Shown here: one piece after another, positions 20,337-29,286 of the stretch
Layout: the number at the start of each line of letters is the position of its first letter
Numbering within the stretch: position 1 is the stretch's first letter
Assembly (NCBI GenBank): GCA_021730785.1
Contig: JAKFWF010000036.1
Span: 1 to 54,919 of the forward strand
Direction of reading: 5' to 3'
Origin: Hyphomicrobiaceae bacterium
GTDB taxonomy: Bacteria > Pseudomonadota > Alphaproteobacteria > Rhizobiales > Hyphomicrobiaceae
DNA: 54,919 nucleotides
The notes under the pieces: generated by a model
Seen by the model: only the letters and a program-made list of their open reading frames with translations
Told to the model about the DNA's origin: nothing
Database searches by the model: none
Program-made: the position numbers and the translations under genes

Positions 20337-21123
20337 TGGGCTCGTCGATCCGGGCCTCGGCCGCGGTCACAGCTTCGGGCGTGCCGATGTGCATCCAGAT
20401 GCCGTCGAGCCGCACGCCAAAGAGGCGCTGGGTCTCGATGGCGCGGCTCCACAGCTCGTTCAACGAGAACGCGCCGGCCGGTGCATCCTTGAACGCGCGC
20501 GGATGGGCGATCGATACGCCGGTGAAGGCGAAGGGCGCCATCTCCCGTTCCCGACGCCGCACCATAAGCCCATCGGCCTGCATGTTGAAGTCGCCGCGGC
20601 CGTCATAGCCGACGCTCGACGAAGCGAGCGCGACCAGCAGCAGGAAATCCATTTTCTCCGCGTCCCACGTCTCGCAGATGCGGGCAATGTTGCTGCCGAC
20701 GCCCTCGATCCAGGTCGAATCGGCATTGTGGATGAGGAACGGCGCATTGCCGAGCTTGGGCAGGGCGCGCACGACGCCGCCGCCTGTATCGAGCAGGCTA
20801 TCGCGCTCATCGGAAATGGTGATCTCGGGATGCGAACGGTCGGCCAGATGCCGAGTCAGAATGTCGGCCTTGTAGTGCACGTTGACGACCGTATGACCGA
20901 TGCCGGCCTCGCCGATGCGGTCGAGCACGTGGTCGATCAGGGCGCGCCCCTTCACGCGGACAAGCGGCTTTGGCACCTGGTCGGTCAGCGGCCGCATGCG
21001 ACTGCCCATGCCGGCAGCAAGGACCATCGCCGATTGCGGACGCCAGGGCTTCGCTGACTTCGAGATACGGTCGCGGGTTTTCATCGGGCTTGTTCGATCC
21101 ACCAATTGATCCTGGTCGGTCAC
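20329..21123 (-). CDS. murU: MurU-like sugar-phosphate nucleotidyltransferase
   Basis: This protein of about 251-264 residues has the nucleotidyltransferase signature AMVLAAGMGSRMRPLTDQVPKPLVRVKG and a metal-binding HNADSTW motif. Next to an AmgK-type kinase it is most likely N-acetylmuramate-1-phosphate uridylyltransferase, making UDP-MurNAc and so recycling cell-wall sugar while bypassing the fosfomycin-sensitive MurA step. The reported start is a GTG at 21123 just after the tsaE fusion gene; ATG at 21084 is an alternative, and neither has a strong ribosome binding site. The end overlaps addB by eight bases. The substrate assignment comes from context. Confidence 0.82.
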   Translation of the reverse strand: MTDQDQLVDRTSPMKTRDRISKSAKPWRPQSAMVLAAGMGSRMRPLTDQVPKPLVRVKGRALIDHVLDRIGEAGIGHTVVNVHYKADILTRHLADRSHPEITISDERDSLLDTGGGVVRALPKLGNAPFLIHNADSTWIEGVGSNIARICETWDAEKMDFLLLVALASSSVGYDGRGDFNMQADGLMVRRREREMAPFAFTGVSIAHPRAFKDAPAGAFSLNELWSRAIETQRLFGVRLDGIWMHIGTPEAVTAAEARIDEPNG

Positions 21124-21127
21124 TGTT

Positions 21128-22690
21128 TCACGGGCCTATGACTGTCCCGCGAAGATTGGGCGGAAAGTGGCGTGCGTACCACTTTTCCAGGGGATTGAGC
21201 GCGGGATGCCGCAGGTTGCGCTCCAGATAGCGCCAATTGCGCGGAAGGTGCGCCAGATAGTCCGGCTTGCCGTCGCGCCGCAACAGCCGCACGAACAGGC
21301 CGAGCAGCCGCGTGGCCCGCAGTGCACCATAGGCGGCATAGGTGGTGCGGAACGACGCTTCGTCGAAACCAGAGTGAGCCGACATCTGTTCACAGTAGCG
21401 CGCGAGGAGGCGCGTTTCCAAATCGGGCGCCACGTCGACGCGCGCGTCCTGCAGCAGCGACATCACGTCGTGCGCCCAGGGGCCAGCGATCGCATCCTGG
21501 AAATCGATGATGCCGACCCGCGCCGGTCCATGGCGCTCCGGCAGCCACAGCAGGTTTGGCGAGTGCACGTCGCGCAGGATCCACCCTTTCGGCGCGGCAA
21601 GCAGCAGCGCGATCACCGGCTGCCATAGCGCTTCGAACTCGGCACGGACATCGGCTGGCATCGGCGCACCCATGACCTCGGGCCAGTGCCAGTCGGCCAG
21701 GAGCGCCACTTCGATGCCGAGAATGGTAGCGTCGAGCGGCGCGAGCGTGTGGGTGCCGGCGGCTCGATTGCCGGGTGCGACCGGCATGGTCATCGGCAGG
21801 TTGGCCTGGCGGAACGTAACGAGCATGTCGATTGCCGCAGTCCACAGTCGGGCCTGGTGTACCGCCCCGTCGGTCTCGCGGCCAAAGACGCGGTCACCGA
21901 GGTCCTCGAGCAGCAGGAAGCCAGCGTCGAGGTCTTCGGCAAGCAGGGCTGGCGCTGAAAGTCCAGCACCGCGCAGGGCGCGATCAATCGCAACGAACGG
22001 CTTCACGTCCTCGGCCAGATGCGCAATGCGGCTGTAGGGCTTGCCATCGCGCAGAACCGGCCCATCGGGCTGGCGGGGCGCGTCCATCAGGATCGCGCGC
22101 GCATCGTCGTCCCGGATCAGCCGCGCATAGGCCCGGGTCGAGGCGTCGCCTTGCATATAGGTGATGCTCGCCTGCGCCCAGCCTGCCGCATGCAAAAATG
22201 CGCGCGCATCGAGCAATCGTTCCAGACGTGCAAAGAGCGCGTCACTGCCTTCGAAGTTGAACGTGCGCTGCGATGCCAGGCCGGTATCCTCGATGCGGAC
22301 ATCGAGCCGGCTGCTGCTGCGGCCGGCGCCCAGACGCTCGGGCCACTCGATCATGCGGATGACGTTCGTGCCAGCTTCACCAAGGCCGATTTCCTCGGCC
22401 TCACTCGCGTCCTGCAAGCGATAGAGATCGTAGTGCTCGATGCGGCCGCGCGCGCACTCGTAGGCCTGCACCAGCGAGAATGTGGGGCTGACGACTTCGA
22501 GCAGCGGGTCACTCGCGAACGCACGGATCAAAGCCCTGGCGAACGTGGTCTTGCCGGCGCCGAGATCCCCATGCAGGGCCAGCGTGTCGCCGGCTTTCAC
22601 GCCCAGCGCCAGCAGTTCAGCCAAGCGCTCGACGGCCGATTCGTCGAGGTCGGTCAGACGGCGGGTAGGATGCGTCGTGTGAGGTTCCAT
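21128..22690 (-). CDS. Fusion of TsaE (t6A ATPase) and AmgK-like sugar kinase
   Basis: This 520-residue protein joins two activities. Residues about 1-155 are TsaE, the ATPase of the tRNA threonylcarbamoyladenosine (t6A) machinery, with P-loop HGDLGAGKTTFARAL and the HYDLYRLQ and IEWPERL motifs. Residues about 170-520 are an aminoglycoside-phosphotransferase-fold kinase with GDASTRAYARL, the catalytic RDVHSPNLLWL and metal-binding IDFQDA. The kinase matches AmgK, which phosphorylates MurNAc/GlcNAc at C1. This fusion is a known alphaproteobacterial arrangement. ATG at 22690 was chosen over GTG at 22714; neither has a clear ribosome binding site. The MurU-like partner follows almost immediately. 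Confidence 0.93.
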   Translation of the reverse strand: MEPHTTHPTRRLTDLDESAVERLAELLALGVKAGDTLALHGDLGAGKTTFARALIRAFASDPLLEVVSPTFSLVQAYECARGRIEHYDLYRLQDASEAEEIGLGEAGTNVIRMIEWPERLGAGRSSSRLDVRIEDTGLASQRTFNFEGSDALFARLERLLDARAFLHAAGWAQASITYMQGDASTRAYARLIRDDDARAILMDAPRQPDGPVLRDGKPYSRIAHLAEDVKPFVAIDRALRGAGLSAPALLAEDLDAGFLLLEDLGDRVFGRETDGAVHQARLWTAAIDMLVTFRQANLPMTMPVAPGNRAAGTHTLAPLDATILGIEVALLADWHWPEVMGAPMPADVRAEFEALWQPVIALLLAAPKGWILRDVHSPNLLWLPERHGPARVGIIDFQDAIAGPWAHDVMSLLQDARVDVAPDLETRLLARYCEQMSAHSGFDEASFRTTYAAYGALRATRLLGLFVRLLRRDGKPDYLAHLPRNWRYLERNLRHPALNPLEKWYARHFPPNLRGTVIGP

Positions 22691-22724
22691 GGCGGCCGGA
22701 CGCGACCATGGCACGTGGCGCCAG

Positions 22725-25235
22725 TCAAGCCCGCTTCGCTATGCCCTCCACTAGCGTACTCTTGGTGCCGTTTTCTGGGAAGCGCACCGTCACGCGCGTG
22801 CCACGGCCGGGCTCCGACGCCAGCGCCATATCGCCGCCGTGCAGATCGACCAAGCTCTTGACGACTGACAGCCCGAGGCCCGCGCCGCGATGCTTCGAGC
22901 CCTGGCTGTGGCTCTCGAAGCGCTCGAACACGCGCGACTGGTGCTCCTTCGGGATGCCAACGCCCTGGTCTTCGATGCAGAACGTCATCATGCCGTCTTC
23001 GCGCCAGCACGACACATGCACGGTGCCGCCCGGTTGCGAGAAGCCGACCGCATTGGACAACAGGTTGTAGAGCACCTGCCGCACGCGCGCTTCATCGCCC
23101 ACGAACGTCGTCGCGTCATCGGTCACGGCGATATCGAGGGTCAGCCGAGCATGGCCGGCGCGCTCGCGTACACCCAGGATCGCGGCATCGATGACATCGT
23201 GCACATTGACCGTTCCTGGCTTCAGTTCGAGGCCGCCGGCATCGATGGTCGCCAGATCGAGAATGTCGTCGATGATCGACAGCAGGGTTTTCGAGGAACC
23301 AGCGATGTCCCCCAGATACTCGCGCTGCTTGTCATTGAGGGGGCCAGTACGGGGCGTGGCCAAGAGTTCGCCGAAGCCGATGATGTTGGTCAAGGGCGTG
23401 CGCAATTCATAGGACACGTGGCTGATGAACTGGCTTTTCAGGCGGTCGGCGGCAACGAGCGCCTCGTTGCGCTCGATCAGGGCCCGCTCGTAGCGCTTGG
23501 CGTCCGTCACGTCGGCGAAAGTGACGAGCGTCGCACCATCAGGCAGTGGGGTCGCGGCAAAGTCGATCACGCTGTGGTCGGCGCGGACCATCTGCCCTTC
23601 GATCAATTCGCGCTGGTCGAGGATCGCCGTTGCCGCGCCGACAATGCGGGACCATGCGGCGCCATCATCATGGATGGTGCGGGCGTGGCGGATGACCTGG
23701 TCGATGTGCGGGGCCTCGGCGAGCACACGGCGGGAGAACTGCCAGATCTGCATGAAAGAGGAATTGAAGAGTTTGAGCCGGCCGTCGGTACCGAACACCG
23801 CGACGCCTTCCTTCAGGCTGTCGAGGGTCTCGCGCTGGACGTCGATCATGGCATTGTAACGGCTTTCGAGTGCGAACCGCTCGGTTGCATCGTCGACCAG
23901 ATAGGTAACGCCGCCATCGGAGCGCTGTTCGATGACGATGTGGAACATGCGCCCGTCGGGCAGGTGCCACCAATCCTCAAACTCGGCGCCGCCCTTGTAG
24001 AGAGCGAGCAGCCTGGCCTTCCACTGCCGGTAGTCGATCACCGCGGGCAGATTGGTCTGCTCGCGCAACCGGTCGAGGATTTCGCCGTTGGTCGGCCCGG
24101 TTTCGAGCCACGCGCCGTCGAGGTTGCACAGCCGCGCATAGGCTTCATTGAAGAAGGACAGCTTCTGATCCGCGCCAAAGATCGCAACGCCGGTTGCAAC
24201 CCGATCGAGCGTCTGATCGTTGGCGGCGGTGAGGCGGGCCAATTCCGCTTCGGCGCGCGCCAGGTGGGCGATGTCGAAGGCGGCGGTGGCGGTCTGCTCG
24301 CCGATCGGCATCACCAGGACATCGTGCGGCCGGCGCTCGCCGCCCATGTTGAGTTGCATACGTTGCGTTGCTACTGGGGCTGCTGCGCCGCCGTGCGGGA
24401 GGGAGGGCTCGAGCAGGCTGCGTTGCCGTTTTTCCAGCAATTCGATCTGCCGTTCGACGACCTGCGTGCTGCTTTCAGCTTCGACCGCTTGCACATAGGC
24501 CTCATTCGACCAGGTAATGCGGCCGTCGGGCCCGCGCAGCCAGATCGGCGCCGGCAGGGCGTCGAGCAGGGCCCGGCTCGACTGGATATCGCGGGTCAGC
24601 TGGCGATGTTGATCGATAATCTTCATCAGATCACGCTTCTGCCCGACAAGATCGCGCAGCCGCACGATGGCGCGGGTTCCAGCCGCCCGGCCATCGGCCT
24701 CGATATGGCCACCCTCGCGCGTGCGCAGCAACAGGTTGAAGGGAACGCCGGCGCTGAACAGCGTATCGAGCCCGCCTTTCAAGTCATCTGCCGAGTGCGG
24801 CTCGAGCCAGGCGCCGAAGTGCAGCAACTCGTTCTGCGCCATGGGCAATCCCGGCACGGTGTGCAGGGTCGCCGTGATGAACTGCAGCCCCCGGCCCTGC
24901 TCCCAATGGAGCAGGATTTGCGGCTCCGCGTTGATCACCGCTTCGCTGATCAGCACCGAGCGTCGCAGCGCGCGGGCCTCGTCACGTGTGCGGACCAGAT
25001 CCCGTCGCGTTGCGTAGAAGCGCTGCGCGCCATGCGCCGAGGCCGCCAGGATCGCGGCAATAACAAAGGTTCCAGCCAGGATGTCGCGTACGGTCAGATC
25101 GCCGCGCACGGCAATGCCGACGCTGTCGGCCAGCACAATCGTCAGCACGACGACCACGGCCAGGCTCGCCAGCAGGATCAAAATGAGATCCCGCTTGACG
25201 CCGTCGCCCAGTCCCTTTTGTGCAAAAGCCGGCAT
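22725..25235 (-). CDS. Membrane PAS-domain sensor histidine kinase
   Basis: This 836-residue protein has two predicted transmembrane helices at the N-terminus (about 15-40 and 50-68). Several PAS-like domains follow, seen in PAPIWLRGPDGRITWSNEAY, GVAIFGADQKLSFFNEAYARL and GVAVFGTDGRLKLFNSSFMQI. A HisKA domain with the phospho-accepting His in FISHVSYELRTPL and a HATPase domain (NLLSNAVGFS, EDQGVGIP, GLGLSVVKSL) complete it. No receiver domain is attached and no response regulator gene is adjacent, so it is an orphan kinase. It lies between ahcY and the tsaE fusion, an order I recall from other alphaproteobacteria. The signal is unknown; PAS domains often bind small metabolites or haem. Confidence 0.9.
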   Translation of the reverse strand: MPAFAQKGLGDGVKRDLILILLASLAVVVVLTIVLADSVGIAVRGDLTVRDILAGTFVIAAILAASAHGAQRFYATRRDLVRTRDEARALRRSVLISEAVINAEPQILLHWEQGRGLQFITATLHTVPGLPMAQNELLHFGAWLEPHSADDLKGGLDTLFSAGVPFNLLLRTREGGHIEADGRAAGTRAIVRLRDLVGQKRDLMKIIDQHRQLTRDIQSSRALLDALPAPIWLRGPDGRITWSNEAYVQAVEAESSTQVVERQIELLEKRQRSLLEPSLPHGGAAAPVATQRMQLNMGGERRPHDVLVMPIGEQTATAAFDIAHLARAEAELARLTAANDQTLDRVATGVAIFGADQKLSFFNEAYARLCNLDGAWLETGPTNGEILDRLREQTNLPAVIDYRQWKARLLALYKGGAEFEDWWHLPDGRMFHIVIEQRSDGGVTYLVDDATERFALESRYNAMIDVQRETLDSLKEGVAVFGTDGRLKLFNSSFMQIWQFSRRVLAEAPHIDQVIRHARTIHDDGAAWSRIVGAATAILDQRELIEGQMVRADHSVIDFAATPLPDGATLVTFADVTDAKRYERALIERNEALVAADRLKSQFISHVSYELRTPLTNIIGFGELLATPRTGPLNDKQREYLGDIAGSSKTLLSIIDDILDLATIDAGGLELKPGTVNVHDVIDAAILGVRERAGHARLTLDIAVTDDATTFVGDEARVRQVLYNLLSNAVGFSQPGGTVHVSCWREDGMMTFCIEDQGVGIPKEHQSRVFERFESHSQGSKHRGAGLGLSVVKSLVDLHGGDMALASEPGRGTRVTVRFPENGTKSTLVEGIAKRA

Positions 25236-25426
25236 TGCGTTCCGTATGACGTGTCATCGCCGTGGTTCTTGGCGCGGGGACGCTACGACGATCGGCCAAA
25301 AGGGCAGGCAAGCGAAGTTGCGCGCGCAACCTCGCATTCGCGAATCGGTTGAGGATATTGTGGATTATGAAGGGCTTCGCCGACACAAGCCAGAGCAAGA
25401 CGGGCACGCCTTCACCAAAACGCAAG

Positions 25427-25454
25427 CGCCCCGCCGGATTGGTCCGGCGGGGCG
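25427..25454 (-). terminator. Strong hairpin after ahcY
   Basis: A perfect 12-base stem (CGCCCCGCCGGA with its complement, 25427-25438 and 25443-25454) with a four-base loop lies 21 bp past the ahcY stop. On the minus strand it is followed by a short U-rich stretch (GCGTTTTGG). This probably separates ahcY from the sensor kinase gene. Confidence 0.75.
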
Positions 25455-25475
25455 TGCGGCATCAATACAACGTCC

Positions 25476-26879
25476 TCAATAACGGTAGGTATCGGGCTTG
25501 AATGGGCCGGCATCCGGCACGCCGATGTAGTCCGACTGCTTCTTGCTGAGCTTGGTCAGCTTGGCACCAACCTTGGCCAGATGCAGCATCGCTACCTTTT
25601 CGTCGAGGTGCTTTGGCAGCACATAGACCTTGTTCTTGTAGTGTCCCTGGCGGGTCCACAGCTCGATCTGGGCCAGGGTCTGGTTGGTGAAGGACGCCGA
25701 CATCACGAACGAAGGGTGGCCCATGGCGTTCCCGAGGTTCACCAGACGCCCTTCAGACAACAGCAAAATACGCTTGCCATCGGGGAATTCGACCTCGTCG
25801 ACCTGCGGCTTCACATTATGCCACTTGAAGTTCTTCAGGCCGGCGACCTGAATTTCGCTGTCGAAGTGCCCGATGTTGCAGACGATGGCGCGATCCTTCA
25901 TCAACCGCATGTGCTCGACGGTGATCACGTCGACGTTGCCGGTGGCGGTGACGAAGATGTCGGCGCGGGACGCCGCATCTTCCATCGTGACCACTTCGTA
26001 GCCTTCCATCGCCGCCTGAAGGGCGCAGATCGGATCGACTTCTGAAACGATCACGCGGCATCCCCCTTGCCGCAACGATGCGGCCGAGCCCTTGCCGACA
26101 TCGCCGTAGCCGGCGACGAAGGCGACCTTGCCGGCCATCATAACGTCTGTGCCACGGCGGATCGCGTCGACGAGGCTTTCGCGGCAGCCATAGAGGTTGT
26201 CGAACTTCGACTTGGTGACGGCATCGTTCACGTTGATCGCGGGGAACAGCAGCCGGCCGTCCTTCTCCATCTGGTACAGGCGATGTACGCCAGTCGTCGT
26301 TTCCTCGGACACACCCTTGATGTTCTTCGCGAGCGTCGCGAACCAGCCGGGCTTTTCCTTCAGGGTCTTCTTGATGAGGGCGAAGAACACTTCTTCTTCC
26401 TCATTCTCAGCCTTGTCGAGGAACGCGGTGTCGCCCTTCTCGGCGCGCAGGCCGTGGTGGACGAGCATGGTTGCATCGCCACCGTCGTCCAGGATCATGT
26501 TGGGCGTGCCGCCATCGCCCCATTCCAGGATGCGGCGCGTATAGTCCCAGTACTCGGTGAGTGACTCGCCCTTGACGGCAAACACCGGGATACCGCGAGC
26601 GGCGATGGCGGCGGCCGCGTGGTCCTGGGTGGAATAGATGTTGCACGAGGCCCAGCGGATGTCGGCGCCGAGGGCTTGCAGTGTCTCAATCAGAACCGCT
26701 GTTTGAATGGTCATGTGCAGGGAGCCGGCGATGCGGGCGCCCTTGAGCGGTTGCTGCTTGCCGTACTCGGCCCGGGTCGCCATCAGACCCGGCATCTCGA
26801 TTTCGGCGATGTTCAGCTCCTTGCGGCCCCATTCGGCGAGGCTGATATCCTTGACGACGTAGTCGTTGGCCGTGGCCAT
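25476..26879 (-). CDS. ahcY: Adenosylhomocysteinase
   Basis: This 467-residue NAD+-dependent enzyme splits S-adenosylhomocysteine into adenosine and homocysteine, relieving product inhibition of methyltransferases. Visible motifs include [14 protein letters not shown], the NAD site [29 protein letters not shown] and the C-terminal KSDYIG-like stretch ([21 protein letters not shown] in pieces) that reaches into the neighbouring subunit. ATG at 26879 has AAGGA about ten bases upstream and starts with the family sequence; the frame extends to 26936 without support. Downstream is a strong terminator. An ATA-rich imperfect palindrome about 165 bp upstream may be an operator. Confidence 0.98.
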   Translation of the reverse strand: MATANDYVVKDISLAEWGRKELNIAEIEMPGLMATRAEYGKQQPLKGARIAGSLHMTIQTAVLIETLQALGADIRWASCNIYSTQDHAAAAIAARGIPVFAVKGESLTEYWDYTRRILEWGDGGTPNMILDDGGDATMLVHHGLRAEKGDTAFLDKAENEEEEVFFALIKKTLKEKPGWFATLAKNIKGVSEETTTGVHRLYQMEKDGRLLFPAINVNDAVTKSKFDNLYGCRESLVDAIRRGTDVMMAGKVAFVAGYGDVGKGSAASLRQGGCRVIVSEVDPICALQAAMEGYEVVTMEDAASRADIFVTATGNVDVITVEHMRLMKDRAIVCNIGHFDSEIQVAGLKNFKWHNVKPQVDEVEFPDGKRILLLSEGRLVNLGNAMGHPSFVMSASFTNQTLAQIELWTRQGHYKNKVYVLPKHLDEKVAMLHLAKVGAKLTKLSKKQSDYIGVPDAGPFKPDTYRY

Positions 26880-27043
26880 GGGAGTTCGATCCTTTCGATC
26901 TGCAGTGACGATTTCGGGTGACAAGTCTGGGGCCACGCTGCCGATGGGGGCGCGGCCGAAGAAGTGCGTATGTGGGAAAATTTTCAGGCGAAGCGGCGGC
27001 CCACGGGCAGTCTATAGCGCCAGAAACGGTCGCGCGCAACAAC

Positions 27044-27063
27044 ACATAAACATGTCCTTATGT
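27044..27063. promoter_or_regulatory. Imperfect palindrome upstream of ahcY, possible operator
   Basis: ACATAA and TTATGT form six-base arms at either end of a 20-base site (27044-27063), with a partly symmetric centre. Operators of ArsR-family regulators that control ahcY and methionine-cycle genes in other proteobacteria have ATA-rich arms of this kind, but I cannot confirm which regulator would bind. It lies about 165 bp upstream of the ahcY start and about 250 bp from the vWA gene. Confidence 0.3.
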
Positions 27064-27099
27064 CTCGTGCGCCCCTACACCTCCAAGATTTGGTAGCGT

Positions 27100-27299
27100 T
27101 TCCTGAAGTATTGTTGGTTTACAAAATGTAAAATTACAGAAAATGTAGTAAAAAACTAGTAAAATCAAATAGTATGATTTGAATATAATTTGTATTAAAT
27201 GCAGAATTAAAAGTATTTCCAAGGTGAAATGCGAAGTATCATCTTAAGAGGTGGGCAATATCTGCGTGTCATAACTTCATACGAAGAAAAAAAATACGC
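27100..27299. other. AT-rich promoter region between ahcY and the vWA gene
   Basis: About 200 bp of very AT-rich DNA with many A and T runs interrupts a high-GC chromosome. No reading frame of interest is present. It directly precedes a strong ribosome binding site (AGGAGG, 27300-27305) and the vWA/TadG-like gene, so it probably carries that gene's promoter and possibly binding sites for a silencing or nucoid protein. TTAA pairs occur at 27195 and 27207, but their spacing (8 bases) does not match the CtrA site. Confidence 0.5.
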
Positions 27300-27311
27300 A
27301 GGAGGTGTGTA

Positions 27312-28856
27312 ATGTCTCTGCTCTCATTTTTGCGACCAAAGGCGTATCGGCCTGAGCCGGCCGATACCGGATGCAGCATGACTGTACTGCAGCGCTTCTC
27401 GGGTGATGAGCGCGGCACGGTCGCTGTCATTTTCGGTCTGACGACACTTATCATCGTTTCGTCGGTCGGTGCCGCCGTCGATTACGGCCGCTGGCTGAGT
27501 GCTCGCACCCAGACGGTGAACGCCATCGATTCGGCACTGCTCGCGGCTGGTCGTGCGGCACAGATCAACGGCGGCAACGTTACGCTGTCGACGCAAGCGG
27601 CAGACGCGTACTATGCGCAGATGAAGTCGAATCTTGTCGTGAACGACTCGGTTGGGTTTTTCGCCGTGAATGCGGCGACAGGGTTCCAGGCTCTGGGTAC
27701 GGCATACATTCAGACGCCCTTCCTGAGCATCCTGGGCATCAACACCTTGCCAGTACTGCCGACGACCACAGGCTATGTGCAGGCATCTTCCACGATCGCT
27801 CAGGGAAGCAATTCTGGCACCAGTATCGAGATTGCCATGATGCTCGATACCACGGGCTCGATGTGCAATCTATCGGGCGGCTTGTACCAGCAGCCGTGCA
27901 CCTCGGCCACCAAGCTCAATGCCCTGAAGGACGCGGCCAAGGATCTGGTCGACATCGTTGTCTGGGATGATCAGAGCGCCTACACCTCGCGCGTGGCGAT
28001 TGCGCCATTCTCGCAGGCTGTGAACGTCGGTGCCACCTATTTCCAGGCCATCACCGGCGAATCCCTGACTCAGGCGCGCTGGAACGGCACCAGTTATAAT
28101 TATCCGACAAGCTGCTATTCCAGAAGCGGCAGCCTGCTTTCGCGCTGCGCCAGCAATCCAACTGGAAACGGTGCAACTCCAGCGACGAGCAACGTGACGG
28201 TCCAACCGTGCGTTGCCGAGCGGCAGGGCACCAATGAGTTCACCAACCGCGCGCCGGGCAACGGCTCCTACGTCAAGACCTACTATCAAGCGACAGTTGA
28301 GGCTAGGGCAAGTGGACGTACCAACTCCTCACCATCAACGGGCTGCCCAGAGCGGGTATCGATTCTTCCCTTGACCAACGACAAATCGGTCCTGCGGAGC
28401 CGCCTCGACAGCCTCGTCGGCGAAAACGGCACCGGCGGTGCATTGGGTACTGCGTGGCCGCTGTATATGCTGTCGCCGGAGTGGAATTCGATTTGGCCCA
28501 GCAGCCAGGCGGGCAACTACAGCGAACTGACGGCGCTCAACACGCGTGGACAGCCCCGACTCCGCAAGATCGCCATTCTGATGACGGACGGTGAGTATAA
28601 CTTCTGGGGTGGCGGAAGTGCGGAGTCCAGCGAAGTCAACACGAAGGCCACAGCGCTGTGCAGTTCTCTGAAGGACAGGGGCATAGAGGTCTACACCGTC
28701 GGTTTTGATCTTGACGACAATACTACGGCGATCAACCTGCTGAGGGGCTGCGCAACCGACGCCACTCACTTCTACGCAGCTTCCGACAGCGCTGCCCTGC
28801 GAGCCGCCTTCCGCGACATTGCTCTCAAGATCTCGGACCTGCGCGTCGACCACTGA
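27312..28856 (+). CDS. TadE/TadG-like membrane-anchored vWA-domain protein
   Basis: This 514-residue protein begins with a short cytoplasmic segment, then a TadE/TadG-type helix (RGTVAVIFGLTTLIIVSSVGAAVDYGRW in pieces, about 35-62) with the RG-V/A-V-F signature of pilus-assembly pseudopilins. A von Willebrand factor A domain follows with the metal-ion site DTTGSM at about 180-185 and the later ILMTDGEYNFWGG. Ten or so cysteines outside the cytoplasm suggest disulfides. TadG-like proteins normally accompany Flp/Tad pili, but no other tad gene lies in the window, so this is an orphan. AGGAGG sits six bases before ATG 27312. It is a single-gene unit with a strong terminator. Adhesion or matrix contact is a possible role. 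Confidence 0.85.
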   Translation: MSLLSFLRPKAYRPEPADTGCSMTVLQRFSGDERGTVAVIFGLTTLIIVSSVGAAVDYGRWLSARTQTVNAIDSALLAAGRAAQINGGNVTLSTQAADAYYAQMKSNLVVNDSVGFFAVNAATGFQALGTAYIQTPFLSILGINTLPVLPTTTGYVQASSTIAQGSNSGTSIEIAMMLDTTGSMCNLSGGLYQQPCTSATKLNALKDAAKDLVDIVVWDDQSAYTSRVAIAPFSQAVNVGATYFQAITGESLTQARWNGTSYNYPTSCYSRSGSLLSRCASNPTGNGATPATSNVTVQPCVAERQGTNEFTNRAPGNGSYVKTYYQATVEARASGRTNSSPSTGCPERVSILPLTNDKSVLRSRLDSLVGENGTGGALGTAWPLYMLSPEWNSIWPSSQAGNYSELTALNTRGQPRLRKIAILMTDGEYNFWGGGSAESSEVNTKATALCSSLKDRGIEVYTVGFDLDDNTTAINLLRGCATDATHFYAASDSAALRAAFRDIALKISDLRVDH

Positions 28857-28899
28857 CGTCACGCACTCCTTGCTCTGATCTCCACCTGCTTCTACCTTC

Positions 28900-28927
28900 G
28901 GGGCGTCCCTTGCGGACGCCCCTTTTT
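28900..28927 (+). terminator. Rho-independent terminator of the vWA gene
   Basis: A nine-base perfect stem GGGGCGTCC / GGACGCCCC with a five-base loop is followed directly by TTTTT (28923-28927). It lies 43 bp past the vWA stop and 5 bp before the convergent HPr stop, so it also blocks read-through into the PTS genes. Confidence 0.92.
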
Positions 28928-28931
28928 CGTT

Positions 28932-29228
28932 TCAGGCGTCGTCCACGCAGTCCTCGCCGAAGCCGTCCTTGACGAGGGCGATCAGCGTCGCGACCGCCAC
29001 ATCGGCATCGGCGCCTTCCGCCCGGATCAGCAGGTGCGAGCCGGGCCCCGCCGCCAGCATCATCAGCCCCATGATCGATGTTCCGCCGACCGTCTGCCCA
29101 TCGCGGACCACCCAGACATTGGCATCGAAGGTCTCGGCGCACTTGACGAATTTGGCCGATGCGCGGGCATGCAGCCCCTTGCGATTGCGCACGACGACGG
29201 TCTGCTCGGGGCGATGAACCTCGGCCAT
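28932..29228 (-). CDS. Phosphocarrier protein HPr (regulatory PTS)
   Basis: This 98-residue HPr has the phosphorylation His20 in RKGLHARASAKF and the second regulatory site Ser51 in GGTSIMGLMML, the residue that HprK modifies. It carries phosphate from enzyme I to EIIA. In alphaproteobacteria without full sugar PTS systems HPr, EIIA-Man and HprK act as regulators of carbon, nitrogen and envelope responses. It is last in the chvI-chvG-hprK-EIIA-HPr series, 58 bp after the EIIA gene. No sugar permease (EIIB/EIIC) is near. Confidence 0.95.
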   Translation of the reverse strand: MAEVHRPEQTVVVRNRKGLHARASAKFVKCAETFDANVWVVRDGQTVGGTSIMGLMMLAAGPGSHLLIRAEGADADVAVATLIALVKDGFGEDCVDDA

Positions 29229-29286
29229 TGCGCTACTCCTCAGCTGGGCAAGAGGTGACCAGAGGTGCCGTTACCGGCAATGCCCG

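Noticed and set aside
22890-25352. Long plus-strand open frame (820 codons) opposite the sensor kinase
   Set aside because: It is a shadow of a high-GC gene in another frame. It has no motifs and no ribosome binding site, while the minus strand encodes a clear kinase.
27195-27210. CtrA-like site TTAA...TTAA in the AT-rich leader
   Set aside because: The spacer is 8 bases, not the required 7, and TTAA pairs are expected by chance in AT-rich DNA.
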